DNA of 64,000 bases from Xestospongia muta (GCA_963693285.1 OY848919.1:5238136-5302135), one strand, 5' to 3'; positions 1 to 12,496 are shown, numbered from the stretch's first letter. The notes: generated by a model from the letters alone, not told the origin. Numbers and translations: made by a program.

Positions 1-640
1 CGACAATATTTGCAAAAAGTAGTTGTTGAAGCACCAGAAGACACTATAGAAGGTGAACACTACATTGATGAAACATAGTCATACCTCTTTGTAAGAGAAA
101 TTGTGCAGCATCCCACAGATACTGATGAAATAGGACCTAATGATGTACAAGATAAAACTGTCACATATTGTACAATTCCTACACCTTGTTTAGTTATGGA
201 ACATGATAGCACTGGAATACAGTTAGCATTATTACTCTACCACAAAGAGAAAATGCTGAACGTAAGCTCAATAACACAAACTATTCGGTCATACCATAAT
301 TACAGATGTTGCTTATGAGTCTGCTGACATTGCAGTATAAGAAAGTGAGTCAATCTATTATTATAGTAGTCCATCAATGTCATTTTGATTTTTCAGTTGA
401 GGTTACACTAGATGATAGAGGTGTAGACAAAATTGAAAAGAGAAAATTGCTTACTTCTTTGAGATTGGATGTGGGTGTGAGACTTATAGGAATGGTCCTT
501 GTAGCAAAGCATTCTCTATAGACTATTACGACATTTTTATTTGCTCAACAGACTGTCAGATCTATAACCACTCAACAGACTTCCAGATTAATAGCTATAA
601 TTATAGCATCTGGCTGCCGGATCTATAGCCACTGCATTAT
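1..640 (+). other. Unassigned stretch with short open frames
   Basis: The first 78 bases read open on the plus strand and end in TAG, and two further short open frames follow (about 103-318 and 306-521). I recognise no domain in any of them. They may be the worn tail of the retroelement whose reverse-transcriptase remnant lies just downstream, or the last exon of a gene that starts before the window. No splice sites settle this. Confidence 0.25.
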
Positions 641-965
641 TAGAATGTGAACAATAATCGACCCTAACTTCAAACTTGCTATTGTATGCTGATGATACCA
701 AGTGCTATAAGAGCTTAAAATCCCCCATATATGCCACTTAGCTTCAGACTGATATTAATTTAATGAATGACTGGTTTAGGACCGGGAAGTTAGAATGTAA
801 CTTACAGAAATGTTATCAGATCGCTTTCATTAATCAATCGACCTTTACACCTCACCTAGTATTAATTAATGAGTTTCTAAATATCTTTAGCTAGATCATA
901 TTTAGTATACGGCTCCCAGGTCTGGCGCCCTATTTAATTAAAGACATTTATCCTCCAAAGCAGGT
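640..965 (+). mobile_element. Non-LTR retrotransposon reverse-transcriptase fragment
   Basis: A plus-strand translation reads LLLYADDTKCYKSL, then a spaced LQTDINLMNDWF and KLECNLQKC. This is the order seen in the palm and thumb of LINE-type (jockey/CR1-like) reverse transcriptases, with the YADD catalytic motif. In-frame stops (for example just before LQTDINL) show it is dead. Only about 100 codons remain, with no endonuclease or 3' tail recognisable. The family call rests on motif recognition only. Confidence 0.6.
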
Positions 966-1279
966 AGTCACAGGAAAGAAGTAACTTAATATTCATTAAT
1001 TTTATTTGATTATTTTGGTTGGTCACATGAATACTACAGCCATGACATGAAACCAGAATCGTTTTATATTATAATAATGGAGTAATGAAATAATATTCAA
1101 GATAAATAGTCTGTTAATGAAGCTGTTGTTTTATTGAGTATGAATTGTGTTAGACTTATGATGTGTTTTGTCTTGTCTTCTTAGATGTTAAGCACGTATT
1201 ACAATAACATTCAGAAATGGGAGTGTGTTTGATGTTAACACAGGTCCTATTAAATGTAAGTGAAATTATTGTAATTGTA

Positions 1280-2290
1280 TATTAACACTTATTAACATTG
1301 TATATTAACACTTACAAATCATTTCTTGTTTAACTGGATATTTGTACTTTGCACATAGACCGTATAAAAAGAGAAGAGTTAGCTTCAATCACAACATCAT
1401 GGTGAAGCATTATACCATGCACTTGATGTGCTTGACTAATTATGTGTACCAATACATACTATACTCTGTCTGAGTTGAGTTGGGCCATCCAGACATGTAA
1501 ATAACTTTGCCGTTTTACGTCCTATTTGCATGGAACTTGTAACATTCAATTAAACTTGCAAACATCCATTTTATATATAAAATTTGGCTCTCTAGTGCTA
1601 CAAGAAAGTAGCAAACTATAAACTCCATACATTTTCAGTGCCATATCTTTGATATACTTCAAATCCACACCTTAGAATAATACTTTTAACTTTGAGAATT
1701 TAGCTGTGTGTCATGTGGTAATTCAAAATTACAGTTCTAATTATATGAACAGATGTTCTATTATAACAATTATTACTATTAAATTAATAATCAGGTATTG
1801 TCTGTTAGCATGACATTCATGTGAACAAATAATGGATAACATTAAAACGTACTTCAGCACTAAGCGCATAGAGTAGGTAAGAAAATACCTCACCTTATAT
1901 TCTATGCATAAAACCCTTTTTTAATAAAGGGCTCAACTCAACTCGGACAGAGTATACATAATGTAAAATACATGTACAATAGCCTTGTGTAATAGCTTAT
2001 CTTAATATAATGATAATTGTTTTATGTCTATTGTAGTTAATGTCTTTGTTACTAGTACCTATATTGTCTTTATTAACAGAGTTTCTTGATCAAGGCAAAC
2101 AAGCCATTGATAAAAATAATAAGACTGATTATCTCATATCATTTGCTGACAGTAATGTACATTGTACCATGGCAAATACCTCAGCATTTAATTATAAACT
2201 TTCTTAAAACTCTACCTGACAAATTAAATTGTCATTAGATGTTCTTTTTCATCAGGCATTCTGTAGTGTGCTAGTTAGAATTAAGATTAT
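1280..2290 (+). pseudogene. Orphan copy of KNL1 exons 4 and 5 with their intron
   Basis: This block is a diverged duplicate of 16195-16950 in the functional KNL1 gene. Bases 1359-1406 repeat exon 4, including its acceptor AG and the KRRVSF PP1-docking codons. The donor that should follow has changed from GTAAGT to GCATTA. The intron copy carries the same inverted-repeat element (1459-1956), and exon 5 is recognisable near 2080-2120 but lacks its donor. No start exon or downstream exons are present. It is a segmental duplicate and not a separate gene. Confidence 0.75.
1459..1956. mobile_element. MITE family 1, copy 1
   Basis: The element is about 498 bp with terminal inverted repeats: ATACTCTGTCTGAGTTGAGT at the left and its complement ACTCAACTCGGACAGAGTAT at the right. 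It is flanked by TA, as in Tc1/mariner-type insertions. It shares internal sequence with the copies at 7356, 16325, 17301, 19464 and 27179. It has no coding capacity. Confidence 0.8.
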
Positions 2291-2706
2291 TTTGGACTAC
2301 ATCCTAATTACTATATGAATATATTTGTTTTCATTGTTTTATTGTATTGTTGTATGCAACAACCATTATGGTAATCGATGACTCACATAGCAACCAATAA
2401 AATCATTACTTTTACTATGAGCCTTTTGAATTGAATGTGATTGATTAAAATTTTTAAGTCTGTTACTTGAGAAATGTGTTTGAGTAGGTAAATGGCATCT
2501 GCCAACTCTTCAGTCTTCAAAGTTAGTAACAATCCAGTCCCTTATAGCAACAGTAGTAACATCAAAATAGTCTTTGGACAATTTTAAACATGCTTGTTTA
2601 AGTGTAGGTATTCCCTTTTCAATTTATCAGGTAGAGTTTTAAGAAACTTTATAATTAAATGCTGAGGTGTTTGTCATTGTACAATGTACATTACTGTCAG
2701 CAAATG
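2141..2706. repeat. Long inverted repeat, arms about 85 bp
   Basis: Bases 2141-2226 read into a near-perfect reverse complement at 2621-2706; both contain AGTAATGTACATTGTA or its complement and the string CTCAGCATTTAATTATAAA. The loop is about 390 bp. A single left arm recurs at 8039-8125 inside a second copy of the neighbouring KNL1-derived block. That could mean a foldback insertion or an inverted duplication. Confidence 0.7.
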
Positions 2707-2719
2707 GTAGTGATTAGCC

Positions 2720-3111
2720 AACATTTGCCCAACCAAAGTGATAGCCTACCTGCCTATTATGATCCTCTGATAACTTTGTTTAATTCCCTGTTAAACAGCA
2801 TTAAATAATATATATATATAGACCTCAACTGATGTCTGCAGGTGTATCTCACAAGTTGCTTTGGGTAGTAAGAGACAGACGCACCCATTTAATGACTAAT
2901 TATATTGATATCTAACATATTGAGTAGTATGGCTTACTATTATCTGTGAGTGCTTGTCTTGCTAGAGTATAATGGATATGGTTTAACTGTACAATACAAA
3001 AATTAAAAGGTAGTCAATTACATACAAATTAACTATATTTGTTGGTCTTGTATTGTGTTGAATGATATTATGTAGATAGTCTGTCCCACACATTTTGAAT
3101 ACATTGTGCAC

Positions 3112-3154
<43 letters not shown>

Positions 3155-3985
3155 GGTAGCAAACCAATTTCAAAGACTATTTATTTTTATGTCTTCAGGA
3201 TACACTGAGTTTCAAGAAATGTGGATAATATAATAAAAAAGAAAGTGACAAAATATTGTTTAGAAGAGTCTAATTGCAACTTGTTAATACCAAGAGCACA
3301 TTACTAAAATTGAAATGAAGTTACTACTGTCTGACCTATATTCAGACTTGTGGAATAGCTGTGGGCTGACTATTGAACAATATCATGTATTTCTTCTAAT
3401 TTATTTCTCTATAATCTATATATGAATTGATTGCTTTAACTATAAACGAATATGCTTGTGAAAGAAATTGATGTGGATGTATATGCACACTGTAAGTGTA
3501 TAAGAACTGACAAAGTATGTATGCAGTTATAGCTATGATAATATTTATTCCACATATACATAGAATACCTTGCATTTTGCGTTTGCAATTTTGAATTAGA
3601 GCAAGTATCATTTTTATAGAAAACTTTCTGCACTATCGGATATGTCTATTACCAGATTTTGGTTATTGTATAACATTACTATAATTATAATTATCTTATA
3701 ATTATAATTATTCAAATTGATTCATATACATGGTAGGATGATGGTACCATTGTTTTTGTCACCTCTATAATTCCTTCATAACCATTCACTCAAAATTTTA
3801 ACCTTTGTGCTACATAGGCTATCTTATAATAATCATGGAATGAAATTACTTTCCTCTCCTTTCCCTACAGGAGAAAGAGGAATATTAAATGAAAATATTA
3901 AATAATATCAATAAAACATCATGCTTCAACAGTTCTAGTGCAGGTCTGATTATATAAATGAATAAATATAAGGATAACTAAGTTA
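2720..3985. other. AT-rich intergenic DNA
   Basis: I see no coding signal here. It contains a (TG)n microsatellite at 3113-3151 and AT-rich sequence. Two short minus-strand frames near 3400-3630 have no recognisable content. Confidence 0.6.
3113..3151. repeat. (TG)n microsatellite
   Basis: This is an uninterrupted run of about 19 TG dinucleotides. Confidence 0.95.
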
Positions 3986-3990
3986 ATCTT

Positions 3991-4126
3991 TAGTCCCATG
4001 TAGCCAGCCCCTCCCCCCTGCAGGTAGATTGATCTGGTGGACAGGGCCTCCAATGTTAGGGAAATTTCCCCCAGTCTACCAGACCCTTCCTACCCGCAGG
4101 GGGGAGGGGCTGGTTACGCGAGACTA
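3991..4126. mobile_element. MITE family 2, copy 1
   Basis: This 136-bp element is almost fully palindromic. Its left end is TAGTCCCATGTAGCCAGCCC and its right end is the complement, finishing GGGGCTGGTTACGCGAGACTA. The C-runs and G-runs make it a strong foldback and the most GC-rich patch for kilobases. Relatives lie at 27557, 38281, 39922 and 42200. Confidence 0.8.
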
Positions 4127-4467
4127 GTTAATTTTATAGAAATCTAATAGGATTAAAGTGTATGCGGGATCACCTTTACATTATATGGCTTGAATTTGTT
4201 AGAACTTAATTAATCTAACTGGATCATGGAAGTTTCTTTTACTTTTAATTTATATTAATTATCTATATCATGTCATATATGAGTGCAGATTGGTATTATT
4301 CACTTTGATTTATTTAATTCACTTACTTATAATCCATGATTTAAGTAATTATGTTATTCATTTGACTTGTATATATTACTTTAATAAACAATCTTTATTA
4401 AAAAGACAATAATCAGTCATGTATATGATATATAATGTGTCTTAGCAAAGTATTGTTATATTGACAG

Positions 4468-5281
4468 TCACTTCAGAGCAAATGCAAAAGCACTAACTAT
4501 TAATGTAGTCAGAGATGCAATAAGACTTGCTGTTCCTGACCCTAACACACAAAACATCATGTTAATCAGGTTAAAAAGGAATGTATAATTACTTGTGCAT
4601 TATAATATATGGACATTATATAATATATCCTTAATTACCTGTGCAATTGCCTGGCAAACAAATTTGAGCATCAAAAAAACCTACTTTTTCAGCAGGAGAC
4701 ACTACAATAAAAGGAGATGTGAAATTCGTCACATTTCCATAAGCCCACACAATATTTCGACAGACATCAAGATCAAAATCTTGATCTTGATCAGAGCTAA
4801 CAATAGGACGAGTGAAGGAAGCTGTTAAAACTCTATTGGACAAAGAGGTTGATGTCTGTGTAAGATCCTGCTGTATATCAAGATGAGGACGAATACCTCC
4901 CTCAACCCACCTATGTACGACAACAAAAAGTAGTCCAGCTAAGTTATTTAAATAACTCAAACTGACCAGTCTTGTACAAAGCTTTGGCCTTCTCCATTGT
5001 TTCCAGCAATGATGACATCTAATTCTGAAATCTAAACAAACACTAATAAATAAAATCAATTTAATAAAATTGTAATTACTTACATCTGAGTTTGAAGAAT
5101 TAGCAAAACCAACAGCAATATATTGATTGCCATTACTTGGAGCAGACATAGTAAACCTCACAAATGTACAATCAGCATTCCAGCTCAGAACAAATGATGA
5201 GTTAGTAAGTCTACCATTACATTGAGCAGTAGTAACAGTCAATATGGCAGCTAGACTGACAATCTGCAACACTCCAAACAT
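4468..5281 (-). CDS. DOMON-domain secreted or GPI-anchored protein, gene A
   Basis: Four exons join in frame: 5084-5281, 4967-5031, 4639-4910 and 4468-4541, giving 202 residues with GT-AG introns. The start is MFGVLQIVSLAAILTVTTAQC, a classic signal peptide. The body has YIAVGF and a later FTRP...DLDVCRN.VWAYGN stretch, the pattern of DOMON domains, which bind heme or sugar in ferric reductase and dopamine-hydroxylase relatives. CLPGNC is followed by a short Ser/Gly stretch and a C-terminal hydrophobic tail ending FAFALK, which looks like a GPI-attachment signal or a single anchor. Several N-x-S/T sites suggest an extracellular protein. Its paralogue at 12497-13310 has the same exon plan. Ligand and function are unknown. 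Confidence 0.75.
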
Positions 5282-5396
5282 TGTGTTTCAATAGCCTCAG
5301 TGCAAGTAGATAAATGAATAAGGACAACTATAATTATGGATAGCTGAAAAAATTGACAGTTAAATTTATAGTCAATGTAGACATCTAATTAGATTA

Positions 5397-5446
5397 GAGT
5401 ACAAAACATACATACATACATACATATATATATGTGTGTGTGTGTG
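5397..5446. repeat. Compound CATA/TATA/TG microsatellite
   Basis: A run of CATA units passes into TATATA and then TGTGTG. Confidence 0.9.
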
Positions 5447-5770
5447 CACATAGTGATACCATATTTACGCTATATGGAACTAACTTTAAAATGAATTTAT
5501 CCAAATGCAAGCGAGCAACATATTAACTTAGATCATCCATTAAAGTAAATTGAAACAAAAATATGAGAGGAAGAAGGTTTCTATTTTGTTTCAATATACT
5601 CTGTTTTATTTACTATGTTGCTCACTTGGATAAATTCATGACTGTAATTAAATTTAAGTGAAATACTATAATGCAAAGTGAAAATTAAATAAATCCATTT
5701 CCAGTTAAAACACCCTTACCAATTGCAAGTTTAGAGGGTTTTGGTAATGAAGGATTTGAATTACATTTGT

Positions 5771-5958
5771 GACTTAAATGGTTGTCTGATGAGAGTAGTA
5801 AGATTGTTGGAGGAAAAGTAGTACAGATATTGGAAAACTTAGAGTCAAGTGTATATGTTATTGTGACTTAAATGGTTGTCTGATGAGAGTAGTAAGATTG
5901 TTGAAGGAAAAGTAGTACAGATATCAGAAGACTTAGAGTCAAGTGTATATGTTAATGA
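5771..5958. repeat. Tandem duplication, 94-bp unit, two copies
   Basis: The sequence beginning GACTTAAATGGTTGTCTGAT starts at 5771 and again at 5865, with only a few differences between units. Single copies of the unit occur in the corresponding 5' flanks of the other DOMON genes (near 10555 and 13795), so the doubling is specific to this flank. Confidence 0.85.
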
Positions 5959-6749
5959 TCGAGATATGAGAGTTTGTTAATATGGTGGCGTGATTGAGAG
6001 GTTGATAGCAATATGGAGGTGTGGTCCAAAAGATAATTTGGGAAACAGTGATGAAGATTTCAATTATAATTATATCATGTATATGTTTCAGTACTTTCAC
6101 TGAAAATAAATTATGTCCAGAATGAATAAAAACAGCTGCATCTAGAATAACTTGTTGTAAGAACTGACAATTAAATTTATAGTCAATATAGAAGATATCT
6201 AATATAAATAAAGTCCATAGATATGAAGTTCCACACATGCACCTTTTACATTATATATATATATATGGAATTAAATGAAATCTGAATTAAGTCAATAGAA
6301 GTTCATGTAAAACATGTTTACTAAAATCAATCATCCATAATAGTAAACTGATCAAATTAGAAACCATCCTTCTCTTGTATTATGTTTGAGCATAATTAAA
6401 TCTGATATCATATAATTGTACTAAACTATAGTTCAAAGAAATCAAATTAGAACTAACTCAATCTCTAATCAGTTAACTTATAACTGACTCAATTAAACTT
6501 CTCTTAAAATTAACAATTCATATACTAAATTTTGAATAACTATGAATAGTCGTGTATTTCAACAAAACAATATTGTTTCCATGATATTAGAAATATCAAT
6601 ATGATTAGTAGACAGTCTGGACTCAGAACCAGCTAACTAAGAGTGACAATTTGTAGTCAAAGACATGATAAGACCAGCAGTCCTTGAGGCTGAAACTATT
6701 ATAAAAATAACATCAAGCTGAAATGATGTACAGGTGCATGATTATAGCC

Positions 6750-8255
6750 AATATTGTATTATGAGCTTTTTTAACCCTGTCTAGACAAAGTTTTCAGGAT
6801 GAGTACATGGAAACTCGGATATTATATTTTTTAAAAAAGGCAGTCAAAATAGTGTACTGTCCTCTCTCTCTTTTTTCCAAGATGACCGAGAATGCTGTTT
6901 CAAATAACAGACAAGGGTACGTAGAATGATTTATTTGTTTGAAAATAAGATTTTTTAATTACAGGAGACATAGTACTCGATGATCATTGGTGAGTTTTAT
7001 ACATACCTACATAGCGTTGAATATACGTAGTACTAAACATTGAGACTTGACATCAAATCCTCATTACAATCCCTGACTATTGAAAACTTACTAGGAACAG
7101 CCCAAGTTAAAATATTATAGAGGTTAAAATATTGACAAATGTCCAAACAACATTTTGTTCTACAATTATCAATATGTACTTTGACACAGAAAGATAACAT
7201 TGTATGAGAATATATTGAAAGTACCTTGATGTAGAGTCATTTACATCAATGAATAAACTTTACATGAACAGTTTTCAACTAAGCATCCTTTTTACTTGGA
7301 CAACTAGAAAAATTGTTTAAAGTAAGTATTATGCCACACACTTGGTGTGCTTGACTATGCTCTGTCCGAGTTGAGTTGGACCACCAGACATGTAAATAAC
7401 TTTGCCGTTTTACGTACTATCTGAATGAAACTTGTACCAATCAATTTAGCTTGCAAACGTACATTTTATATGAAAAGTTTGGCTCCAGTGCTACAAGAAA
7501 GTAGCAAATTAAAAACTCCATACATTTTCAATGGCATATCTTTGATATACTTCAAATCCACACCTTAGAATAATACTTTTAACTTTGAGAATTCAGCCGT
7601 GTGTCATGTGGTAATTCAAATTACAGTTCTAATTATATGAACAGATGTTCTATTATAACAATTATTACTATTAAATTAATAATCAGGTATTGTCTGTTAG
7701 CATGATATTCATGTGAACAAATAATGGATAACATTAAAACGTACTTCAGCGCTAAGTGTATAGAGTAGGTGAGAAAATACCTCACCTTACATTCTATGCC
7801 TAAAACCCTTTTTTAATAAAGGGCTCAACTCAACTCGGACAGAGTATACATAATGTAAAATACATGTACAATAACCTTGTGTGATAGCTTATCTTAATAT
7901 AATAATAATTGTTTTATCATAAGATGTCTATTGTAGTTAATGTCTTTGTTACTAGTACCTATATTGTCTTTATTTAGAGAGTTTCTTGATCAAGGCAATC
8001 AAGCCATTGATAAAAATAATAAGACTGATTATCTCATATCATTTGCTGATAGTAATGTACATTGTACAATGGCAAATACCTCAGCATTTAATTATAAAGT
8101 TTCTTAAAATTCTACCTGATAAATTAAATTGTCATTAGATGTTCTTTTTCATCAGGCACTCTGTAGTGTGCCAGTTAGAATTAAGATTATTTTGGACTAC
8201 AAGCTAATTACTATATAAATGTGTTTGTTTTCATTGTTTTATTGTTTTGTTGTAT
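6750..8255 (+). pseudogene. Dead copy of the KNL1 5' end
   Basis: This block matches 14755-16950 in order, with deletions. Exon 1 is present at 6881 (ATGACCGAGAAT...) followed by a GTACGT donor. Exon 2 (about 6966-6990) contains TGA in frame where KNL1 has an Arg codon. Exon 3 (SILK part) and exon 4 (RVSF) are deleted. The intron element (7356-7848) and an exon 5 copy near 7979-8020 without its donor remain. It lies head-to-head with DOMON gene A, the same arrangement as functional KNL1 and DOMON gene C. It is non-functional. Confidence 0.8.
7356..7848. mobile_element. MITE family 1, copy 2
   Basis: TCTGTCCGAGTTGAGTTG at the left is matched by CAACTCAACTCGGACAGAGT-type sequence at the right. 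It was carried along in the duplicated KNL1 intron 4, so it is not an independent insertion. Confidence 0.8.
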
Positions 8256-8415
8256 GCAATGTTTAAAAATCTTGAATACAAAGCTTATCAATACTTTTAT
8301 ACCTATTGAATGTTCTCCAACCATAACATAGGGCATGTGTGGAACAGTATGAAAACAAGTGTGGTTGCAAGGAGTCTATACTGCTACTTGATGCTAATCT
8401 ATAGCATTAACTTAC

Positions 8416-9427
8416 TTTTCTTATTTTCTCAAGGTCTTCAAGGTCATTAATATTTAGTATTTGTTTAGCTTCTTGTACTGATAAACCAGTAAATGCATTA
8501 GCTTTGACTGTTTTATTGACATCTTGTCCTGCTTCACTGGTAGCTTTTCTAGCAGCAGCTGTAGCTAATAAAATAGAGAACATGAACATTTTCAATTAAT
8601 GACAATAATTATTCAGCAAAAATTTTAAAAGAGTTCTTGAAGGTTTCTTTGATTAAATCTCCCAGTGTTTAAAGTATATTTTGAGTCATCATTTAAATGA
8701 GGTAGTATTAACTCTCAATTGGTAATAAATACAAAGTTTTAACTATGACTTTTTCTCACTTATTTTGGCTTTCAGAGTCAATTTATCATAAATTTCATTT
8801 TGCAATGTGTATTTACTGACTACAGATGCTTTGAAACTTTGTCATGTTCACAAAGTACTATACAATTGGAGTTAATAAGTTTGAGCATCTTTCTTTAACA
8901 ATCTTGATTTTTCTGAAAGGGTATAACAGCTATCCTAGATACATTCGTACATACACACCATCTCTTGAATTTTAAGGGTTTTTAGGAAACACAAGGAAGC
9001 CACAATCCAGGTTAACAACATCCACATTCTGAGTAGAGCTTTCATTAGCATTAGTACATCATTAGCATATCAGACACCAAAATGACATACTTCATTACAA
9101 AGTTATTATACATCAGTTTACACATAACATTCATTTAGGATTTGTGTATTAAATTCATATTAAAGTACTATGTTTTCTACTGTAGCTCTATAAACAACAT
9201 ATTATAGGCACTATCTACAGTGATACTATCATATGTATCATATACATACAGTATACTATACTAATATACAATAAGATGATGTAATATCATTGATGTTAGT
9301 AGACTCAATATATACCTTGAAACTCTTGTCTCAGAGCTTGTGTAAACGCTCTGGCTACATCTTGTCCTCCTAGTACAATGATCTGAGCTAGGAAACGAGC
9401 CAAAAGAATTAAGAGAAGAAGCTTCAC
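8416..9427 (-). pseudogene. PAM16/Magmas-like gene, start codon and 3' exon missing
   Basis: Two minus-strand exons join in frame. Exon 1 (9316 to about 9427) reads LARFLAQIIVLGGQDVARAF then TQALRQEFQ. Exon 2 (8416-8564) reads ATAAARKATSEAG... then LSVQEAKQILNI. Both match PAM16 (TIM16/Magmas), the J-like subunit of the mitochondrial import motor that regulates Hsp70. The codon aligned with the family's initiator Met is TTG, and the only upstream in-frame near-start is GTG. The last exon (the HLF..ND...GGSFYLQSK part) is not seen; sequence left of 8260 is the duplicated KNL1 block. It is probably a broken gene. The alternative is that an upstream or downstream exon lies elsewhere. Confidence 0.65.
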
Positions 9428-9439
9428 GTTTTAATAAGT

Positions 9440-10030
9440 TAATGCAACCTACAATCTTTCGTTTATAGGTGGGGTTACAAGTTAAGCCACACCTTTTTAA
9501 TCATACAATTATTATTATAGATTGTCATCAACGTCTTTGAAAAAATTTAATTTATAGCCTCACAATGTGACGATCGTTATATGCATAATATTCAGTAGAG
9601 ATGGTTACCCCATTTTAATTGCCATACCTGATAGAAAGTCACTAGATTATCCAGTGCTTATTAGGTTTGACTTTGGCAGTATACATTATACAATAGATTT
9701 TTGTGCTGTAACAATATTTATAAACATACAATAGGATTGAAGTATCTGCCTGAAGGTCATTGAACCACCACCTTTACACTATATACCTAGAATTTCCTAA
9801 ACTGAATTCATATAACTGGCTAGGGAACTTTCTTCTTTCAATTATATGATATCAGGTCACATATATGAGTGCAGAAAGCTCAATTAATTCAATTTACATA
9901 ATTATATCAATCATCTGAGTAAACATGTTGTTCAATTGACTTGTATATTACATAAAATAAACAATTTTATTAAAAAAAAACTGTGACTAATCATGTATCT
10001 TAGCAAAACAATGTTATATTTAGAGTCAGA
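9440..10030. other. Intergenic DNA between PAM16 and DOMON B
   Basis: No gene seen. The part from about 9720 to 10030 resembles the 3' flank of DOMON gene C (12200-12490), so it belongs to the DOMON duplication unit. Confidence 0.5.
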
Positions 10031-10036
10031 TCAGAG

Positions 10037-12127
10037 CAAACATGAGAACAACAATTATTATTGTAGTCAGAGATGCCATTAGACTAGCACTTCCTTATCC
10101 TAAGAACACAAAAATAATTATGTTAACCATGTTATAAAGGATATGCATAATTACTTGTTGTATTATAATAGACATCATTTAATACACTTACCCTGGCAAT
10201 TGTTTGGCAAACAAATTTGAACATTAAAATAACCAAATTTTACTGGAGTAGAAACTTCAATAGATACTATATTATTCACATTTTCATCATAACTCCACTA
10301 AACATTTCGACAGACATTGAGATCAAGATCACGAGATTTATCACTACTATAATAATATATGAGAGGAGGAAGGTTTCTATTTTGTTTTAATTTACTATAA
10401 TAGATGATATAAGGTGATATGTTGTTTGTTTGGATAAATTTATGACTATAATTAAATTTAAGTGGCACATTACACAGATTCAAAATAGAATATTAATAAA
10501 TCAATAATTTTTGCAGATTAAATTCCTTTACCAAATTTAGAGGGTTTTGGTAATGAAGGATTTGGGTAATATTAGTAGATTGTCTAATGAGAGAAGTAAG
10601 ATCTGTGGAGAAAGAGGTAATGGAGATTCATCAAATATAAAGTTAAGATCAAATGAATACGTTAATAACATTGATAAGGAGTGTTCTCAGATGTTAGTGT
10701 AGATGGAGAGGTTAATAGATAATTTTGAATGATCTAGTCTAGAAGATTTGAATTATATATTGTGTTTCAATAGTTTCACTACAGGCAGACAATATTCAAA
10801 ATGTATAAGGACACTTACATATATAAAAACCTGTTATAAGAACTGACAATTAAATTGATAGTTAATATAGACATCTAAATGGATCACAGTACATGGTAGA
10901 CATGAAGTAGAGTCACCATTTATGCTATATAGTATTAACTAAAACCTGAATTAAGTTAAGTGTACTAATAAACAACATGTTTACTAAGATCATCCACAAG
11001 AGTAAACTGATCAGATTAGAAACCATCTTTCTCTCATATTACATGAGTATAATGAAATCTAATGTCATATATGATACAAAGAAATCATTCCCCATCAGTT
11101 AGCTTATAAAATTCTACCAATTAAACTTATCCTAAAAAGTAGCAATTTTTATATGCTAACATTCAACTAGCTATAAATAGTCATTTATTTCAGCAAAACA
11201 ACATTGTGACTAAATGTTAGATTGATCCAGCATGCAAATCAATGGATTAATTAGCAGACAGCCCAGGATCAAAGCCAGCTAACTGAGCGAGAGCAACAAT
11301 TTGTAGTCAAAGATACAATAAAACCAACAGCTTTTGAGGCTGGGACTATGATAAAAATAAAATCACGTAATGACTATGTATATGCTCAAAGCTACTTAGT
11401 CCAAAAATATTGTAGAACTACAAGGCAAGCATAGTATACCAGACACAAAAATGATATAGTTCAATGCAAGTTATTGTACATTAGTTTACACGTATAACAT
11501 CCAATGAGTTTCTGTAACAATTTCATGTTAAAATGCTACATTTTCTGCTGACTCTGTAGAAAATATAATAATTATTATAGGAACTATGTACAGTGATAGT
11601 ATCATTATGTATCATAATACATACAGTATACTATACTAATATACAGTAAGATTGATGCAATATCATTGATGTTAGTAGACTCAATATATACCTTGAAACT
11701 CTTGTCTCAGAGCTTGTGTAAATGCTCTGGCTACAACTTGTCCTCCTAATACAATGATCTGAGCTAGGAAACAAGCCTAAAGAATTAAGAGAAGAAGCTT
11801 CATGTTTTAATAAGTTAATGCAACCTACCATCTTTCATTAATGGGTGGGGTTACGAGTTAAGCAACACCTTAATTATAGATTATAAGACAACAAAAATTA
11901 GTGTAGCTAAGTCTGACCAGTTACTTGCAACTAATTTTAAAGAATTAACAAACCCAACAGCAATATATTGATTGCCATTACTTGGAGCAGACATAGTAAA
12001 TCTCACAAATGTACGATTAGCAATCCAGTTCAGAACAAATGATGAATTACTAAGTCTACCACTGCATTGAGCAGTAGCAATAGTCAACAAGACAGCTAGA
12101 CTGACAATTTGCAACATCCTAAACATC
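10037..12127 (-). pseudogene. Broken DOMON gene B
   Basis: Pieces of a third DOMON gene are scattered here. Exon 4 and exon 3 relics lie at about 10037-10110 and 10196-10340; the exon 3 frame has TAG directly after the CRNV motif. From about 10345 the sequence jumps into DOMON 5'-flank sequence (10350-11360) and then into a PAM16 exon 1 copy. Exon 1, with signal peptide and YIAVGF, is at about 11935-12127. Exon 2 is gone and exon 1 runs into intron-like sequence. It is non-functional, assembled by at least two rearrangements. Confidence 0.75.
11690..11815 (-). pseudogene. Second copy of PAM16 exon 1
   Basis: This is near-identical to 9316-9427, with its downstream intron start. It has ATGAAGCTT at its 5' end but TAG seven codons later, exactly where the other copy reads TTG for the family's initiator Met. 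No exon 2 follows. It is a dead duplicate. Confidence 0.7.
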
Positions 12128-12496
12128 ATGTGTCAGTGCAGTTTCAGTGCAGGTTGATGAATGAATAAAGACAACTAATTTAAATTTATAGACACCCAAT
12201 AGGACTAAAATGTATGCTGAAACTCAATCGACCACTTTTTCATTATTTACCTAGAATTTCCTAAACTGAATTCATATAACTGGATTAGGGAACTTTCTTC
12301 TACTTTCAATTATATGATATCAGGTCACATATATGAGTGCAGAAAGGTTAATAAATTCAATTTACATAATTATATCAATCATCTGAGTAAACATGTTGTT
12401 CAATTGACTTGTATATATTACTTCAAATAAACAATCTTTATTAAAAAGGGACTGTGACTAATCATGTATCTTAGCAAAACAATGTTATATTTAGAG

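Larger units (their letters stand above)
5282..6720. other. 5' flank of DOMON gene A (duplicated block)
   Basis: Non-coding sequence with long stretches similar to 10350-11360 and 13311-14720. The three blocks share order, which marks them as parts of one ancestral duplicated unit. I see no additional exon in it. Confidence 0.6.

Noticed and set aside
6881..6990. A second functional KNL1 gene starting at 6881
   Set aside because: Exon 2 has an in-frame stop, the SILK and RVSF exons are deleted, and no downstream exons follow.
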